Below, piece after piece: positions 8,956 to 18,176 of a stretch of DNA of 64,000 bases. The notes beneath the pieces were generated by a model that searched no databases, had not been told where the DNA came from, and was given only the letters and a program-made list of their open reading frames with translations. Position numbers and translations under genes: made by a program. Source of the stretch: Vibrio galatheae (GTDB taxonomy: Bacteria > Pseudomonadota > Gammaproteobacteria > Enterobacterales > Vibrionaceae); contig NZ_JXXV01000014.1 in assembly GCF_000967545.1 (NCBI RefSeq), positions 1 through 64,000 on the forward strand, given 5' to 3'. Position 1 is the first letter of the stretch. Every line of letters starts with the position of its first letter.

Positions 8956-10368
8956 TTATAGTACGTGTACAGATGCAGTGTTTGTTGTACCCGAAGCAAC
9001 TAGCGCGCCAGATACCATAACAACGATGTCGCCTTTCTTACCTAGGCCAGACTCTAGAGCAAGTTCTTTACCCGCTACGTAGAATGCGTCAGTGTTTTGG
9101 ATAGACTCAACAACAACTGGAGTTACACCTTTAGTTAGAACTAGCTGTGCAGCAGTCTTAGTGTTAGTTGTTAGTGCTAGGATGTTTGCTGTTGGGAAGT
9201 ACTTACGTACAGAACGTGCAGATTTACCACCTTCAGTTGCCACAACGATTAGAGGAGCTGCCAGCTTCTCTGCTGTGTCTACTGCGCCTTTACATACTGC
9301 TTCAGTGATGCGTAGACGTGGGCTATCTAGACGATCACCTAGCTCGGCTTTTAGTACTGAATCAGTACGTTTTGCGATTTGAGCCATGATAGTAACAGCT
9401 TCAACAGGGTATTTACCTTTTGCTGTTTCACCAGAAAGCATTACTGCATCAGTACCGTCCATTACCGCGTTAGCAACGTCGCCCGCTTCTGCACGAGTAG
9501 GACGTGGGTTGTTGATCATAGAATCAAGCATTTGCGTTGCTGTGATAACCATCTTACGTGCACGGTTACACTTCTCGATCATCATTTTCTGAGCGAAGAT
9601 TACTTCTTCAGCTGGGATTTCAACACCTAGGTCACCACGAGCAACCATGATGCCGTCAGAAAGCTCTAGGATCTCGTCGAAGTTATCAACACCTTCTTGG
9701 TTTTCGATCTTAGAGATGATGTGGATGTTCTCGCCGCCGTTTGCCGCTAGAACTTCACGGATTTCTTGAACGTCAGAAGCTTTACGGATGAAAGAAGCTG
9801 CTACGAAATCAACGCCTTGCTCACAACCAAATTTAAGGTCATTTTTATCTTTTTCAGATAGTGCAGGTAGGTTTACAGATACACCAGGAAGGTTAACACC
9901 TTTGTTTTCGCCTAGAGCGCCATTGTTAAGCACTTTACACTTAACTTCAGTTTCAGAAGTTGCGATAACTTCCATCTCGATTAGACCGTCGTCTACTAGG
10001 ATAGTGTTACCAACGCTTAGGTCTGCTGCGAAACCTGGGTATGTTACTGCTACTTTATCTTTGTTACCTACAACTGAAATGTCAGTTGTGAAAGTGAACT
10101 CTTGACCAGCTACTAGATCAACGTCGTCGCCGTTTTCTAGTTTGATAGTACGAATTTCTGGGCCTTTAGTGTCTAGAAGAATCGCAAGTTGCTTACCTGA
10201 CTCTTCCATTACTTTGCGGAAGTTTGCGATACGTGTGCCGTGCTCTTCGTAGTCACCGTGAGAGAAGTTCAGGCGCATTACGTTCATGCCTGCGTTTACT
10301 AGTTCAGTTAACTTCTCTACTGATTCAGTTTTAGGGCCAATCGTACATACGATTTTGGTCTTTTTCAT
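8956..10368 (-). CDS. pykF: Pyruvate kinase, PykF type
   Basis: A 470-residue glycolytic enzyme converting phosphoenolpyruvate and ADP to pyruvate and ATP. The start [14 protein letters not shown] and VMRLNFSHG are diagnostic. [10 protein letters not shown] carries the catalytic lysine near residue 220. [12 protein letters not shown] and [12 protein letters not shown] follow, then the C-terminal allosteric domain. The length and the compact N-terminus match type I (PykF, fructose-bisphosphate-activated) rather than the longer PykA. Codon use is highly biased, indicating strong expression. Confidence 0.95.
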   Translation of the reverse strand: MKKTKIVCTIGPKTESVEKLTELVNAGMNVMRLNFSHGDYEEHGTRIANFRKVMEESGKQLAILLDTKGPEIRTIKLENGDDVDLVAGQEFTFTTDISVVGNKDKVAVTYPGFAADLSVGNTILVDDGLIEMEVIATSETEVKCKVLNNGALGENKGVNLPGVSVNLPALSEKDKNDLKFGCEQGVDFVAASFIRKASDVQEIREVLAANGGENIHIISKIENQEGVDNFDEILELSDGIMVARGDLGVEIPAEEVIFAQKMMIEKCNRARKMVITATQMLDSMINNPRPTRAEAGDVANAVMDGTDAVMLSGETAKGKYPVEAVTIMAQIAKRTDSVLKAELGDRLDSPRLRITEAVCKGAVDTAEKLAAPLIVVATEGGKSARSVRKYFPTANILALTTNTKTAAQLVLTKGVTPVVVESIQNTDAFYVAGKELALESGLGKKGDIVVMVSGALVASGTTNTASVHVL

Positions 10369-10734
10369 GGAAGATACTCTCCGGTCGATATAGTTACAAT
10401 TTGAAAGTCGGTTGTTGCTCTGAAACCAAGGCTGTCATCTAGGCATTTTGTGCCTGCCAACTCGTGAAACAGCAATACAACTGGTTGGCTCCAGAACTGA
10501 AAGTCTTTCACTAAGTTTAGTCATTTTATGACCAACTTGATGACGTGATAGGCCGCATTTATGTGACAACACTAGGATATAATGGCTAGATTGCAAAAAA
10601 ATAACGGTCAATTCTGTAATTTTTTTTCTTTTAGGGTGCGAATTCTACCACCTAATGATTTCAATATCACTGGTTAAGAATTGTCTTAGGACAAGGTTTT
10701 TGCGCTATTTATTAATTTTTTGGTTCAAAATAAA
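10369..10734. other. Intergenic region upstream of pyk
   Basis: This is most of the 430-bp gap between divergent pyk (minus) and the DeoR-type gene (plus). It must contain the pyk promoter and leader on the minus strand. I see AT-rich stretches and a small hairpin (AGGCATTTTGTGCCT near 10440) but no protein-coding signal and no operator I can name. Confidence 0.5.
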
Positions 10735-10764
10735 TGGACATGAATCTTTCGTTTTGACTATAAT
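10735..10764 (+). promoter_or_regulatory. Probable sigma-70 promoter for the DeoR-type gene (and glmS)
   Basis: TGGACA (10735-10740) and a perfect TATAAT (10759-10764) are separated by 18 bp and lie 35 bp before the ATG at 10799. The leader is short. glmS follows with only 82 bases between the genes and no terminator seen, so this promoter may also feed glmS. Confidence 0.55.
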
Positions 10765-10798
10765 TGCTTTCAGTTCGAAACTTGAATGTTTAAATTAA

Positions 10799-11560
10799 AT
10801 GTCGAAACGAAACACTCAGATCAGAAGACACGCAATTTCCAGCCTAGTAAATGAAAAAGGTGAGGTTAGTGTTGATGCTCTATCACTGCAGTTTGAAACT
10901 TCAGAAGTAACGATTAGAAAGGATCTTGCTTCGTTAGAGAAAAATGGTCAACTGCTGCGCCGCTATGGTGGAGCGATCGCACTACCGAAAGAAGTCGTAA
11001 GTGAAGAGTTGAATGAAATTGTTTCGGTTCGGAAGAATGAATTGGCAGAAGCGGCTGCTAAGTTGATCAGAGAACACAACCGGATTGTGATTGATAGTGG
11101 TAGTACCACGGGCGCACTGATCAAGTTACTTGATGGCATGCGTGGATTGGTGGTGATGACCAACTCACTCAATGTTGCTAATGCGCTGAATGAATTAGAG
11201 AGTGAACCTACCTTGTTGATGACGGGAGGAACGTGGGATGCCCACTCTGAGTCTTTCCAAGGACAGGTTGCTGAGTCTGTTCTCCGATCTTATGACTTTG
11301 ATCAGCTATTTATTGGCGCGGATGGGGTCGATTTAGAGCGTGGTACAACAACCTTCAATGAGCTGGTTGGCTTAAGCAAAGTGATGGCCGAAGTATCACG
11401 TGAAGTGATTGTGATGGTCGAGTCAGAAAAAATAGGCCGCAAAATACCCAACTTAGAACTTGCTTGGGATGCTATCGATATTTTAATTACGAATAAAGAC
11501 TTGAAGCCTGAGTATAGACAAAACATTGAATCTCATGGTGTCAAAGTGCTTTGTGCATAA
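10799..11560 (+). CDS. DeoR-family sugar-phosphate regulator upstream of glmS
   Basis: A 253-residue DeoR/GlpR-type regulator. The N-terminal helix-turn-helix (SLQFETSEVTIRKDLASLEKNG, about residues 27-48) and the RRYGGA motif are typical. The C-terminal sugar-phosphate isomerase-like sensor has IDSGSTTGAL and LFIGADGVD. Its position directly upstream of glmS on the same strand suggests control of amino-sugar synthesis, which is inference. The ATG has only a weak ribosome site before it. Similar genes precede glmS in other vibrios as I recall. Confidence 0.85.
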   Translation: MSKRNTQIRRHAISSLVNEKGEVSVDALSLQFETSEVTIRKDLASLEKNGQLLRRYGGAIALPKEVVSEELNEIVSVRKNELAEAAAKLIREHNRIVIDSGSTTGALIKLLDGMRGLVVMTNSLNVANALNELESEPTLLMTGGTWDAHSESFQGQVAESVLRSYDFDQLFIGADGVDLERGTTTFNELVGLSKVMAEVSREVIVMVESEKIGRKIPNLELAWDAIDILITNKDLKPEYRQNIESHGVKVLCA

Positions 11561-11642
11561 CGTTAAACAAATCTTTTAATATTACTTATCCGAATCAGGC
11601 CTTTGCTTGCTGCCTATCGGAACCGATAACTTGGAGTTAATT

Positions 11643-13475
11643 ATGTGTGGAATCGTCGGTGCAGTAGCACAACGTGATGTCGCTGAAATTTTGGTTGAAG
11701 GTTTACGCCGTCTAGAGTACCGCGGCTATGACTCGGCTGGTGTTGCAGTCGTAGATAGCGAATCAAACCTCACTCGTGTTCGCCGTCTAGGTAAAGTACA
11801 AGAACTGGCAGATGCGGTTGACGCTGCGAATGTTATCGGTGGAACAGGTATTGCGCATACCCGCTGGGCAACGCACGGTGAACCATCAGAAATCAACGCA
11901 CACCCACATATGTCTGGTGATATTGCTGTCGTGCACAATGGCATCATTGAGAACCACGAAGAGCTACGCGAACTGCTGCAATCACGTGGTTATGTGTTTG
12001 AATCTCAAACTGACACTGAAGTTATCGCGCACATGGTCGAGTGGGAGCGTCGCACATCGGAAACCTTGCTAGAAGCGCTACAAAAGACGGCAAAACAACT
12101 TGAAGGTGCGTACGGTACCGTGGCAGTTGATCGCAATGATCCTTCGCGTATTGTCGTGGCACGTTCAGGTAGCCCGATCGTGATTGGTTTTGGTGTGGGT
12201 GAAAACTTCTTGGCATCGGATCAATTAGCACTACTGAGTGTTACTCGCCGCTTTATGTACCTAGAAGAAGGCGATGTTGCAGAGATCACCCGTCGTGACG
12301 TGACTGTATTTGATGCAACAGGTACTAAAGTTGAGCGTGAGATCGTTGAATCAAACGCGGAGCATGATGCCGGTGATAAAGGCCAGTACCGCCACTTTAT
12401 GCAAAAAGAGATCTTTGAGCAGCCAACTGCGCTGATCAACACCATGGAAGGTCGTATTTCTGACAAAGCAGTGGTTACCAGTGCGATCGGTGTCAACGCG
12501 GAAGAGATCTTAAGCAAAGTGGATCACGTACAGATCATTGCTTGTGGTACTTCATACAACTCAGGTATGGCGGCGCGCTACTGGTTTGAATCTATCGCGG
12601 GTGTCAGCTGTGATGTCGAGATTGCTTCTGAGTTCCGTTACCGAGACTTTGTGGTTCGTCCAAACAGCCTATTGGTCACACTGTCTCAATCGGGTGAAAC
12701 TGCAGATACGCTAGCGGCGCTGCGTTTGGCAAAAGAGAAAGGCTACATGGCCGCGATGACCATCTGTAACGTGGCTGGTTCGTCATTGGTTCGTGAGTCG
12801 GATTTTGCTTTCATGACGCGTGCAGGTACTGAAATCGGGGTTGCGTCAACTAAAGCGTTTACCACTCAACTTGCTGCAATGCTGATGATGGTAGTATCAA
12901 TTGGTCGTTTACAAGGTCGTGTTGATCAAGCGCGTGAAACGGAAATTGTCAAAGCGCTGCATGAGCTGCCTTCTGCGATTGAACAGGCACTGGCATTTGA
13001 TAAAGAAATTGAAGCGCTTGCTCCTGACTTTGCCGATAAACACCATACCTTGTTCCTCGGTCGTGGTGAGTACTACCCAATTGCGATGGAAGCGTCGTTG
13101 AAATTGAAAGAGATCTCTTACATTCACGCTGAGGCGTATGCGGCGGGTGAATTGAAGCATGGCCCTCTTGCCTTGATTGATGCCGATATGCCAGTAGTGG
13201 TCATCGCGCCAAGCAATGATCTACTTGAGAAACTAAAATCGAACGTGGAAGAAGTACGTGCTCGTGGTGGCTTGCTGTACGTCTTCGCGGATGCAGACGC
13301 TGGTTTCGAAGGTGATGAGAGCATGAAGATCATTAAGATGCCTCACGTTAACGAAGTGACAGCACCGATCTTCTACACAGTACCAATGCAGTTGTTGTCG
13401 TACCATGTTGCCTTAATTAAAGGTACCGATGTAGACCAACCGCGCAACCTAGCCAAAGCGGTGACGGTTGAGTAA
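11643..13475 (+). CDS. glmS: Glutamine-fructose-6-phosphate aminotransferase
   Basis: A 610-residue cytosolic enzyme making glucosamine 6-phosphate from fructose 6-phosphate and glutamine for peptidoglycan and LPS. The ATG at 11643 is chosen because the mature protein must begin with the nucleophilic cysteine: [10 protein letters not shown], with GGAG 8 bases upstream. The N-terminal glutaminase has [12 protein letters not shown] and [10 protein letters not shown]. Two SIS isomerase domains follow ([18 protein letters not shown]), and the protein ends NLAKAVTVE. The 3' end of the gene is the recognition site for TnsD-type proteins, and the Tn7-like element is inserted exactly 25 bp after the stop. 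Confidence 0.97.
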   Translation: MCGIVGAVAQRDVAEILVEGLRRLEYRGYDSAGVAVVDSESNLTRVRRLGKVQELADAVDAANVIGGTGIAHTRWATHGEPSEINAHPHMSGDIAVVHNGIIENHEELRELLQSRGYVFESQTDTEVIAHMVEWERRTSETLLEALQKTAKQLEGAYGTVAVDRNDPSRIVVARSGSPIVIGFGVGENFLASDQLALLSVTRRFMYLEEGDVAEITRRDVTVFDATGTKVEREIVESNAEHDAGDKGQYRHFMQKEIFEQPTALINTMEGRISDKAVVTSAIGVNAEEILSKVDHVQIIACGTSYNSGMAARYWFESIAGVSCDVEIASEFRYRDFVVRPNSLLVTLSQSGETADTLAALRLAKEKGYMAAMTICNVAGSSLVRESDFAFMTRAGTEIGVASTKAFTTQLAAMLMMVVSIGRLQGRVDQARETEIVKALHELPSAIEQALAFDKEIEALAPDFADKHHTLFLGRGEYYPIAMEASLKLKEISYIHAEAYAAGELKHGPLALIDADMPVVVIAPSNDLLEKLKSNVEEVRARGGLLYVFADADAGFEGDESMKIIKMPHVNEVTAPIFYTVPMQLLSYHVALIKGTDVDQPRNLAKAVTVE

Positions 13476-13495
13476 GGCTCATTTCTATTGATAAA

Positions 13496-13500
13496 AAAGG
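13496..13500. repeat. Target-site duplication, glmS-proximal copy (AAAGG)
   Basis: The five bases AAAGG immediately precede the right end of the Tn7-like element and recur directly after its left end at 27400-27404. Tn7 transposition creates a 5-bp duplication, and the 25-bp distance from the glmS stop is the canonical attTn7 position. Confidence 0.95.
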
Positions 13501-13508
13501 TGTCGGTA

Positions 13509-13571
13509 GACATTAAAGTCTGAAACTGTGACACTAAAGTTTGAAACTGTGACACTAAAGTTGAAAACTTT
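13509..13571 (+). repeat. Right-end TnsB-binding repeats (three tandem 21-bp copies)
   Basis: Copies at 13509-13529, 13530-13550 and 13551-13571 share the core GACAYTAAAGTYTGAAACTG. The third is slightly degenerate. They abut with no spacer, as at the Tn7 right end. By analogy with Tn7 they bind the TnsB transposase and could also repress tnsA transcription. Classical Tn7R has four overlapping sites; I see only three convincing ones. Confidence 0.85.
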
Positions 13572-13573
13572 TT

Positions 13574-13611
13574 AAACCCGGTTAAACTGATTAAAAGTTG
13601 ACCGGGTTTTT
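13574..13611 (+). terminator. Terminator-like hairpin overlapping the tnsA leader
   Basis: AAACCCGGT (13574-13582) pairs perfectly with ACCGGGTTT (13601-13609) and is followed by further T residues, ending three bases before the tnsA ATG. It has the form of an intrinsic terminator. It also occupies the place where a ribosome site should be, so it may block glmS read-through, limit tnsA translation, or both. Confidence 0.6.
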
Positions 13612-13614
13612 GTT

Positions 13615-14445
13615 ATGGCAAAATCAAAGTACGTTTTAACTGAAAAGCAAATCATCAAGCGAATAAATGAAGGCCGAGGTGCAGGAAGGCTTTCTGACTA
13701 TAAGCCGTGGCTGTATGTTAATGAGGTCCCTTCGGAAGGTCGATCTCAGAGAGTCTACTCCCACCTAACGGGCCGGATTCATCATGTACTATCGGACCTT
13801 GAGTTCGCAGTCTTTCTCCTTTTAGACCATAACCCTGCGGTAACAGATATTCGTGAGCAGTTTCCACTCAACAGGGATGATACTCTCAATATTTCCAAGG
13901 AAGGTCAGCTTTGGCACCCTTCTCAAGGAGGGGTAAACCTTGTAATGTCCTCAGATTTTTTGGTTAATACCGCTTCTAAAACTCAGCCCCAGTTTGCAAT
14001 TCAAGCAAAGTACTCCAAAGATTTAAAAGACCCAAGAACCATTGAAAAGCTTGAAATAGAACGCCGTTATTGGCAGCTAAAAAAAATCCCCTGGTTCCTC
14101 GTAACAGATAAAGAGATAGACAAAACAGTCGTATCTAATATTGAGTGGTTATACGGGGTTAAGGGCTACTTTGATGAAGTAATAACGGATGAGCTATCGC
14201 TTACGTTTGAGCATATCAGTGCTTATTTTGTTCAACACCCAGAAAGAAAAGTCGTTGAGCTGTGTAAAGAGTATGACATGGCATACCAGCAAGATCTTGG
14301 TCGGTCGCTTTATGATATTCGTTTAATGTGTGCAGCAAGGCTTATAACGTTCGATATTCGTTTACCATTTCATAGTTTGAAAGCGAAAGAAATTGCGTTT
14401 AGAAGCGAATCTTTGTTCGGGGGGCATTGTAATGTGGCCAGTTAA
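13615..14445 (+). CDS. tnsA: TnsA endonuclease of the Tn7-like transposase
   Basis: A 276-residue restriction-enzyme-like nuclease that makes the 5' cuts at the transposon ends, working with TnsB for cut-and-paste movement. The sequence follows Tn7 TnsA closely (GRVHHLLSDLE-like, LEIERRYWQLKKIPWFLVTDKEI). The catalytic residues known from Tn7 are at identical positions: Glu63, Asp114, Gln130 and Lys132. A C-terminal helical domain that contacts TnsC follows. No clear ribosome site precedes the ATG, because a strong hairpin lies there. It overlaps tnsB by 14 bases. Confidence 0.96.
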   Translation: MAKSKYVLTEKQIIKRINEGRGAGRLSDYKPWLYVNEVPSEGRSQRVYSHLTGRIHHVLSDLEFAVFLLLDHNPAVTDIREQFPLNRDDTLNISKEGQLWHPSQGGVNLVMSSDFLVNTASKTQPQFAIQAKYSKDLKDPRTIEKLEIERRYWQLKKIPWFLVTDKEIDKTVVSNIEWLYGVKGYFDEVITDELSLTFEHISAYFVQHPERKVVELCKEYDMAYQQDLGRSLYDIRLMCAARLITFDIRLPFHSLKAKEIAFRSESLFGGHCNVAS

Positions 14446-16516
14446 CGAAACTCTAGAGTTTGACGGTAAGGCTTACCGTGTGCTTTTTACCGAGACAAGT
14501 TACTTCTATTGGATTGCTATTGAAGAGGATAAAGGTTTACCGGAAAGAGTTTATTTTGATGAATGCCGCAACTGGGTCGATGAAGGGCGTATAGACAAAA
14601 TTCCTGACCCTTATTCATACCTTCAAGGAGAGTCTTGGACCAAAGAGTCAAATGCATATCAGAAAAGGCAGAACGACTTTGATTTGATTAAGCCTATCGT
14701 AGAAGGTGAAGGAGCGTTTGACAAAAGGGTTCGAGCCAAAAGGGTTAGTCATGCGGTTGCTAATTCAAATAAAACCAAATCGACCATCTATCGTTTAGTT
14801 CGGAGATATTGGCAGCGTGGGCAAATAAAAAATGCCCTAATACCAGATTACAAAAACTCAGGCGCTGCCGGAAAGAGAAGAAACTTCACAACAAATAAAG
14901 CTGGGAAGTCTAGGGTTTACGGTGTCGGTGATGGCAAACAAGTCACTGAAGAAATTAGAAAACAGTTCCGAATTATTTGTGATAAATATTTGATGAATAT
15001 TGAAGGGAACTCCGTTGCTTATGCACATAGGAAGTTTTCAAAAGCATATAAGCTAAAGAACCCAGATGTTGAAGAGCATGAAATTCCAACACTCCGCCAA
15101 TTTAGGTATTTCTACAAAACCGAGTATAGCAAGGTCACAAAGCTTACCGTTCAAACACCTCAAGGCAATTACAATAAAGATGTTAGGCCACTACATGGAA
15201 CTGCAACCGAGCAAGCTTTAGGCCCAGGTAGTCGATATGAGATTGATGCCACCATTGCAGATATTTACTTAGTAGATGATGACGATGCAGACAAGGTTAT
15301 CGGTCGGCCGACGATTTATATGGTCATTGATGTTTTTAGTCGTATGGTTGCAGGGTTTTATATTGGTTTCGATAACCCATCTTTCCCCGTTGCAATGAAA
15401 GCACTGATATGCAGCTTTAGCAGCAAAATAGAAACTTGTGCAAAATATGGTATCGATATTTCAGAAGAACAGTGGCCATGCATAGGTATTCCCGATGTGT
15501 TGCTGGCTGACCGCGGTGAATTGATGAGTCACCAAGCAAATTATTTGGTTGATGCTATTAGTGTTCGACTTGAAAGTGCTCCACCTCGAAGAGGCGATGC
15601 TAAAGGCATTGTCGAGAGATCATTTGGCACGCTACAGGCTAAGTTCAAGCCCTTTATGCCAGGTGTCGTAACTGGTAACAAGGTTAAGAAGCACGGTGAA
15701 AAAGATTATAGGGTTGAGGCTGCTGTCGCGAGATCTGACTTTGTTGAGATATTGCTTTATTCAATACTTGCTCACAACTTAAATAAACCTTTAGAAAAGT
15801 ACGATCGTGCTCCTGATATGCCAGAAAGCCTTCCATCGCTCCCTATTGAGCTTTGGAGGTGGGGCCTACAGAATCGTACTGGGCGTTTACGAGCTATTGA
15901 TACGGATATTGCAAAAATACTGCTGTTACCTCGTCAAAAAGTCACTGTATCTGAATTGGGCATAAAGTTATGGGGATTAACCTACACAGGAAAAGAAATT
16001 ATTCAGACAGGTTGGATGCACCGTTCTTCGGAAGTATCTAGACCTAAAAAACTATTTGCAGCCTATGATCTTGGTTCTGCTAATCACATATATCTGTTTC
16101 CTGAAGAAGGCAAAAATACATTTTGGGTTTGTGATCTTTCTAGTCGAAGTAGAGAGTTCCGTGATCTAACTTGGTATCAAGTATGGGAACGTCAAGCAGC
16201 TCAAAAGCAGATTTTAGCTGAAGCTAAGTATCAATTTGCACCCGTAGAACGAGATTTTGATGATCTTCTTGAAAAGAAACTGAAGAAAGCTACAAAGAAT
16301 CGTAAAACCAGTACATTGAGCAACGCGCAAAAGATAAATGACATCAAAGGCAATAAACGGAATGTTCGAGAGCAAGAGAGAAAGGAATTAGCAATACAGC
16401 CAGTTAGGGCTAAACAAGAAGAAGTCGCGTCGGTGATACCTTTAAAGGGAGAGGAGGAAAGTTATCAACTGCCTGACTTCATACCGGAGCTATTTGACGA
16501 TGAGGATGATAACTGA
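14432..16516 (+). CDS. tnsB: TnsB DDE transposase
   Basis: A 694-residue retroviral-integrase-type transposase that binds the end repeats, cuts the 3' ends and joins them to target DNA. The DDE triad is visible as Asp272 (RYEIDATIADIYL), Asp360 (VLLADRGEL) and Glu395 (GDAKGIVERSFGT). N-terminal helix-turn-helix segments (STIYRLVRRYWQRGQ) precede it. The C-terminal tail ends in an acidic LPDFIPELFDDEDD stretch like the TnsC-interacting tail of Tn7 TnsB. The ATG at 14432 (MWPVNETLEF) aligns with the Tn7 start and follows a G-rich ribosome site. An upstream in-frame ATG at 14393 is less likely. Confidence 0.96.
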   Translation: MWPVNETLEFDGKAYRVLFTETSYFYWIAIEEDKGLPERVYFDECRNWVDEGRIDKIPDPYSYLQGESWTKESNAYQKRQNDFDLIKPIVEGEGAFDKRVRAKRVSHAVANSNKTKSTIYRLVRRYWQRGQIKNALIPDYKNSGAAGKRRNFTTNKAGKSRVYGVGDGKQVTEEIRKQFRIICDKYLMNIEGNSVAYAHRKFSKAYKLKNPDVEEHEIPTLRQFRYFYKTEYSKVTKLTVQTPQGNYNKDVRPLHGTATEQALGPGSRYEIDATIADIYLVDDDDADKVIGRPTIYMVIDVFSRMVAGFYIGFDNPSFPVAMKALICSFSSKIETCAKYGIDISEEQWPCIGIPDVLLADRGELMSHQANYLVDAISVRLESAPPRRGDAKGIVERSFGTLQAKFKPFMPGVVTGNKVKKHGEKDYRVEAAVARSDFVEILLYSILAHNLNKPLEKYDRAPDMPESLPSLPIELWRWGLQNRTGRLRAIDTDIAKILLLPRQKVTVSELGIKLWGLTYTGKEIIQTGWMHRSSEVSRPKKLFAAYDLGSANHIYLFPEEGKNTFWVCDLSSRSREFRDLTWYQVWERQAAQKQILAEAKYQFAPVERDFDDLLEKKLKKATKNRKTSTLSNAQKINDIKGNKRNVREQERKELAIQPVRAKQEEVASVIPLKGEEESYQLPDFIPELFDDEDDN

Positions 16517-18174
16517 TGAAGAAAAGCCAAGATCATCGTGTAGTAGCCGTCTATCAAAGTGCTACGCTCTCAGCTTATCGAAATAACCCGTTGATAGAGG
16601 CATTACCACCGATAAATAGTTTCCTAGACGACTCGATTGCTCTGAAGGGCTCGTTAAGGTGTACCGCAGAAGATATCCATCGAAATGGCACCGAAAGAGC
16701 GCATAGTATCTGCCGTGTTATTGATGATTTTTTCCAGCCCCTCAGTCAGCACATACAGTTGCATGAACGACTTTCATTGATGATACGGCGTGGCTATGTT
16801 GGAAGAAATCCCGAAACAGGTGATTGGGCAAGACATATACAAAATGGTTACGAGCGTGTTTTATCTGGTGATTTGAAGGCGATAAAGTTCACGGAAGTTA
16901 GTTCTACAGCCCAAAGCATGACATTGATTGGATGTAGCGGAAATGGCAAAACAACGGCGATCAAGCAGCTTTTGTCGTTATACCCTCAAGTTATTTACCA
17001 CCCTGACAGAAATCTTGAGCAAGTCGTTTATCTAAAAATTGACTGCTCCCATGATGGATCACTGAAAGAGCTGTGCTTGAACTTTTTTCGTGCGATGGAT
17101 AGAGCATTAGGGACATCCAACTACGAAAGACAATACTCGATGAGCAAAAGACCGAGTATTGAAACACTTTTAGCTGCAATGGCTCAGGTTGCAAATGCTC
17201 ATGCAGTAGGTGTTCTTATTATTGATGAAATACAGCACCTTAGCCGTTCTCGCTCTGGTGGCTCTGAGAAAATGCTTAATTTCTTTGTAACATTAGTAAA
17301 TACCATTGGCCTTCCTGTGATTTTGGTTGGAACACCACGAGCCCGCGAGATATTTGAGGCTGATATGAGATCTGCAAGGCGAGGCTCTGGTCTTGGAGCG
17401 ATTTTTTGGGATCCAATGGAAGAAGGAAGAGAATGGAAAGCGCTCACGGATAAGTTATGGACTCTTCAATGGCTACAAAAACGTGATGAGGTGTTGTCGG
17501 ATGACATTCGTTCTCTATGGTATGAGCTAAGCCAAGGTGTCTTGGATATTGTGGTTAAGCTATATGTCTTGTGTCAGCTGAGAGCAATCGCGACAAAAGT
17601 AGAAAGGATCACACCTAAATTAATGCAACAGGTTTACAAGGATGAATTAAAACCTGTTCACCCAATGCTAGCTGCTCTTCGCTCGGGTGATGTCGAAGAA
17701 ATGATTAAGTTTTCAGACCTTAAACTAAGCAACACTGATAAACGGTTACTTGAGTTGCAAAAACAGGTAGCAACAACTGTTCAGCAGACACCAGAGGAGT
17801 TTGCATATCAACAGCTCAGAACCGATGAAGAGCGACGTGTATATATGGCCCTAAAAGATGAGTTTGACTCAACGCTTTTAGCTCCTGTAATACGACAGCT
17901 ATTTGATCAACATCCTGATTTGACATGGATAAGCTTACTCCCATTGGTACATGAGCAACTTGCCAATCCTGAGCCGTTAAAATCTAAAAAAGAGGCTAAG
18001 CCAAGTAAGGGCAAGAGGGCATCCGCAATCAAACAGACTCAGTGGCATACCCTTGATAGTGAGGATTTGAGGTTTGTTCACTCTCAATCTGATTCTGATA
18101 ATGAAGTGTACACAGCAATGTCAAAGTCGGGTTTGATTCTAGACATTCAGTCACTGTTAGAAAAGGTGGTTTAA
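16516..18174 (+). CDS. tnsC: TnsC AAA+ ATPase regulator of transposition
   Basis: A 552-residue AAA+ protein that links the target selectors to the TnsAB transposase and mediates target immunity. Walker A is GCSGNGKTT (residues 139-147) and Walker B is VLIIDE (233-238). The RSRSGGSEKMLNFFVTLVN segment is conserved with Tn7. Its start overlaps the tnsB stop (TGATG), so translation is coupled. The N-terminal TnsD-contacting region (YRNNPLIEALPP) is present and the length matches Tn7 TnsC, which argues for an active protein. Confidence 0.96.
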   Translation: MKKSQDHRVVAVYQSATLSAYRNNPLIEALPPINSFLDDSIALKGSLRCTAEDIHRNGTERAHSICRVIDDFFQPLSQHIQLHERLSLMIRRGYVGRNPETGDWARHIQNGYERVLSGDLKAIKFTEVSSTAQSMTLIGCSGNGKTTAIKQLLSLYPQVIYHPDRNLEQVVYLKIDCSHDGSLKELCLNFFRAMDRALGTSNYERQYSMSKRPSIETLLAAMAQVANAHAVGVLIIDEIQHLSRSRSGGSEKMLNFFVTLVNTIGLPVILVGTPRAREIFEADMRSARRGSGLGAIFWDPMEEGREWKALTDKLWTLQWLQKRDEVLSDDIRSLWYELSQGVLDIVVKLYVLCQLRAIATKVERITPKLMQQVYKDELKPVHPMLAALRSGDVEEMIKFSDLKLSNTDKRLLELQKQVATTVQQTPEEFAYQQLRTDEERRVYMALKDEFDSTLLAPVIRQLFDQHPDLTWISLLPLVHEQLANPEPLKSKKEAKPSKGKRASAIKQTQWHTLDSEDLRFVHSQSDSDNEVYTAMSKSGLILDIQSLLEKVV

Positions 18175-18176
18175 TA

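Noticed and set aside
14393..14431. A longer TnsB beginning inside tnsA
   Set aside because: The ATG at 14432 aligns with the Tn7 TnsB N-terminus and has a G-rich ribosome site; the 13 extra residues are only tnsA sequence in another frame.
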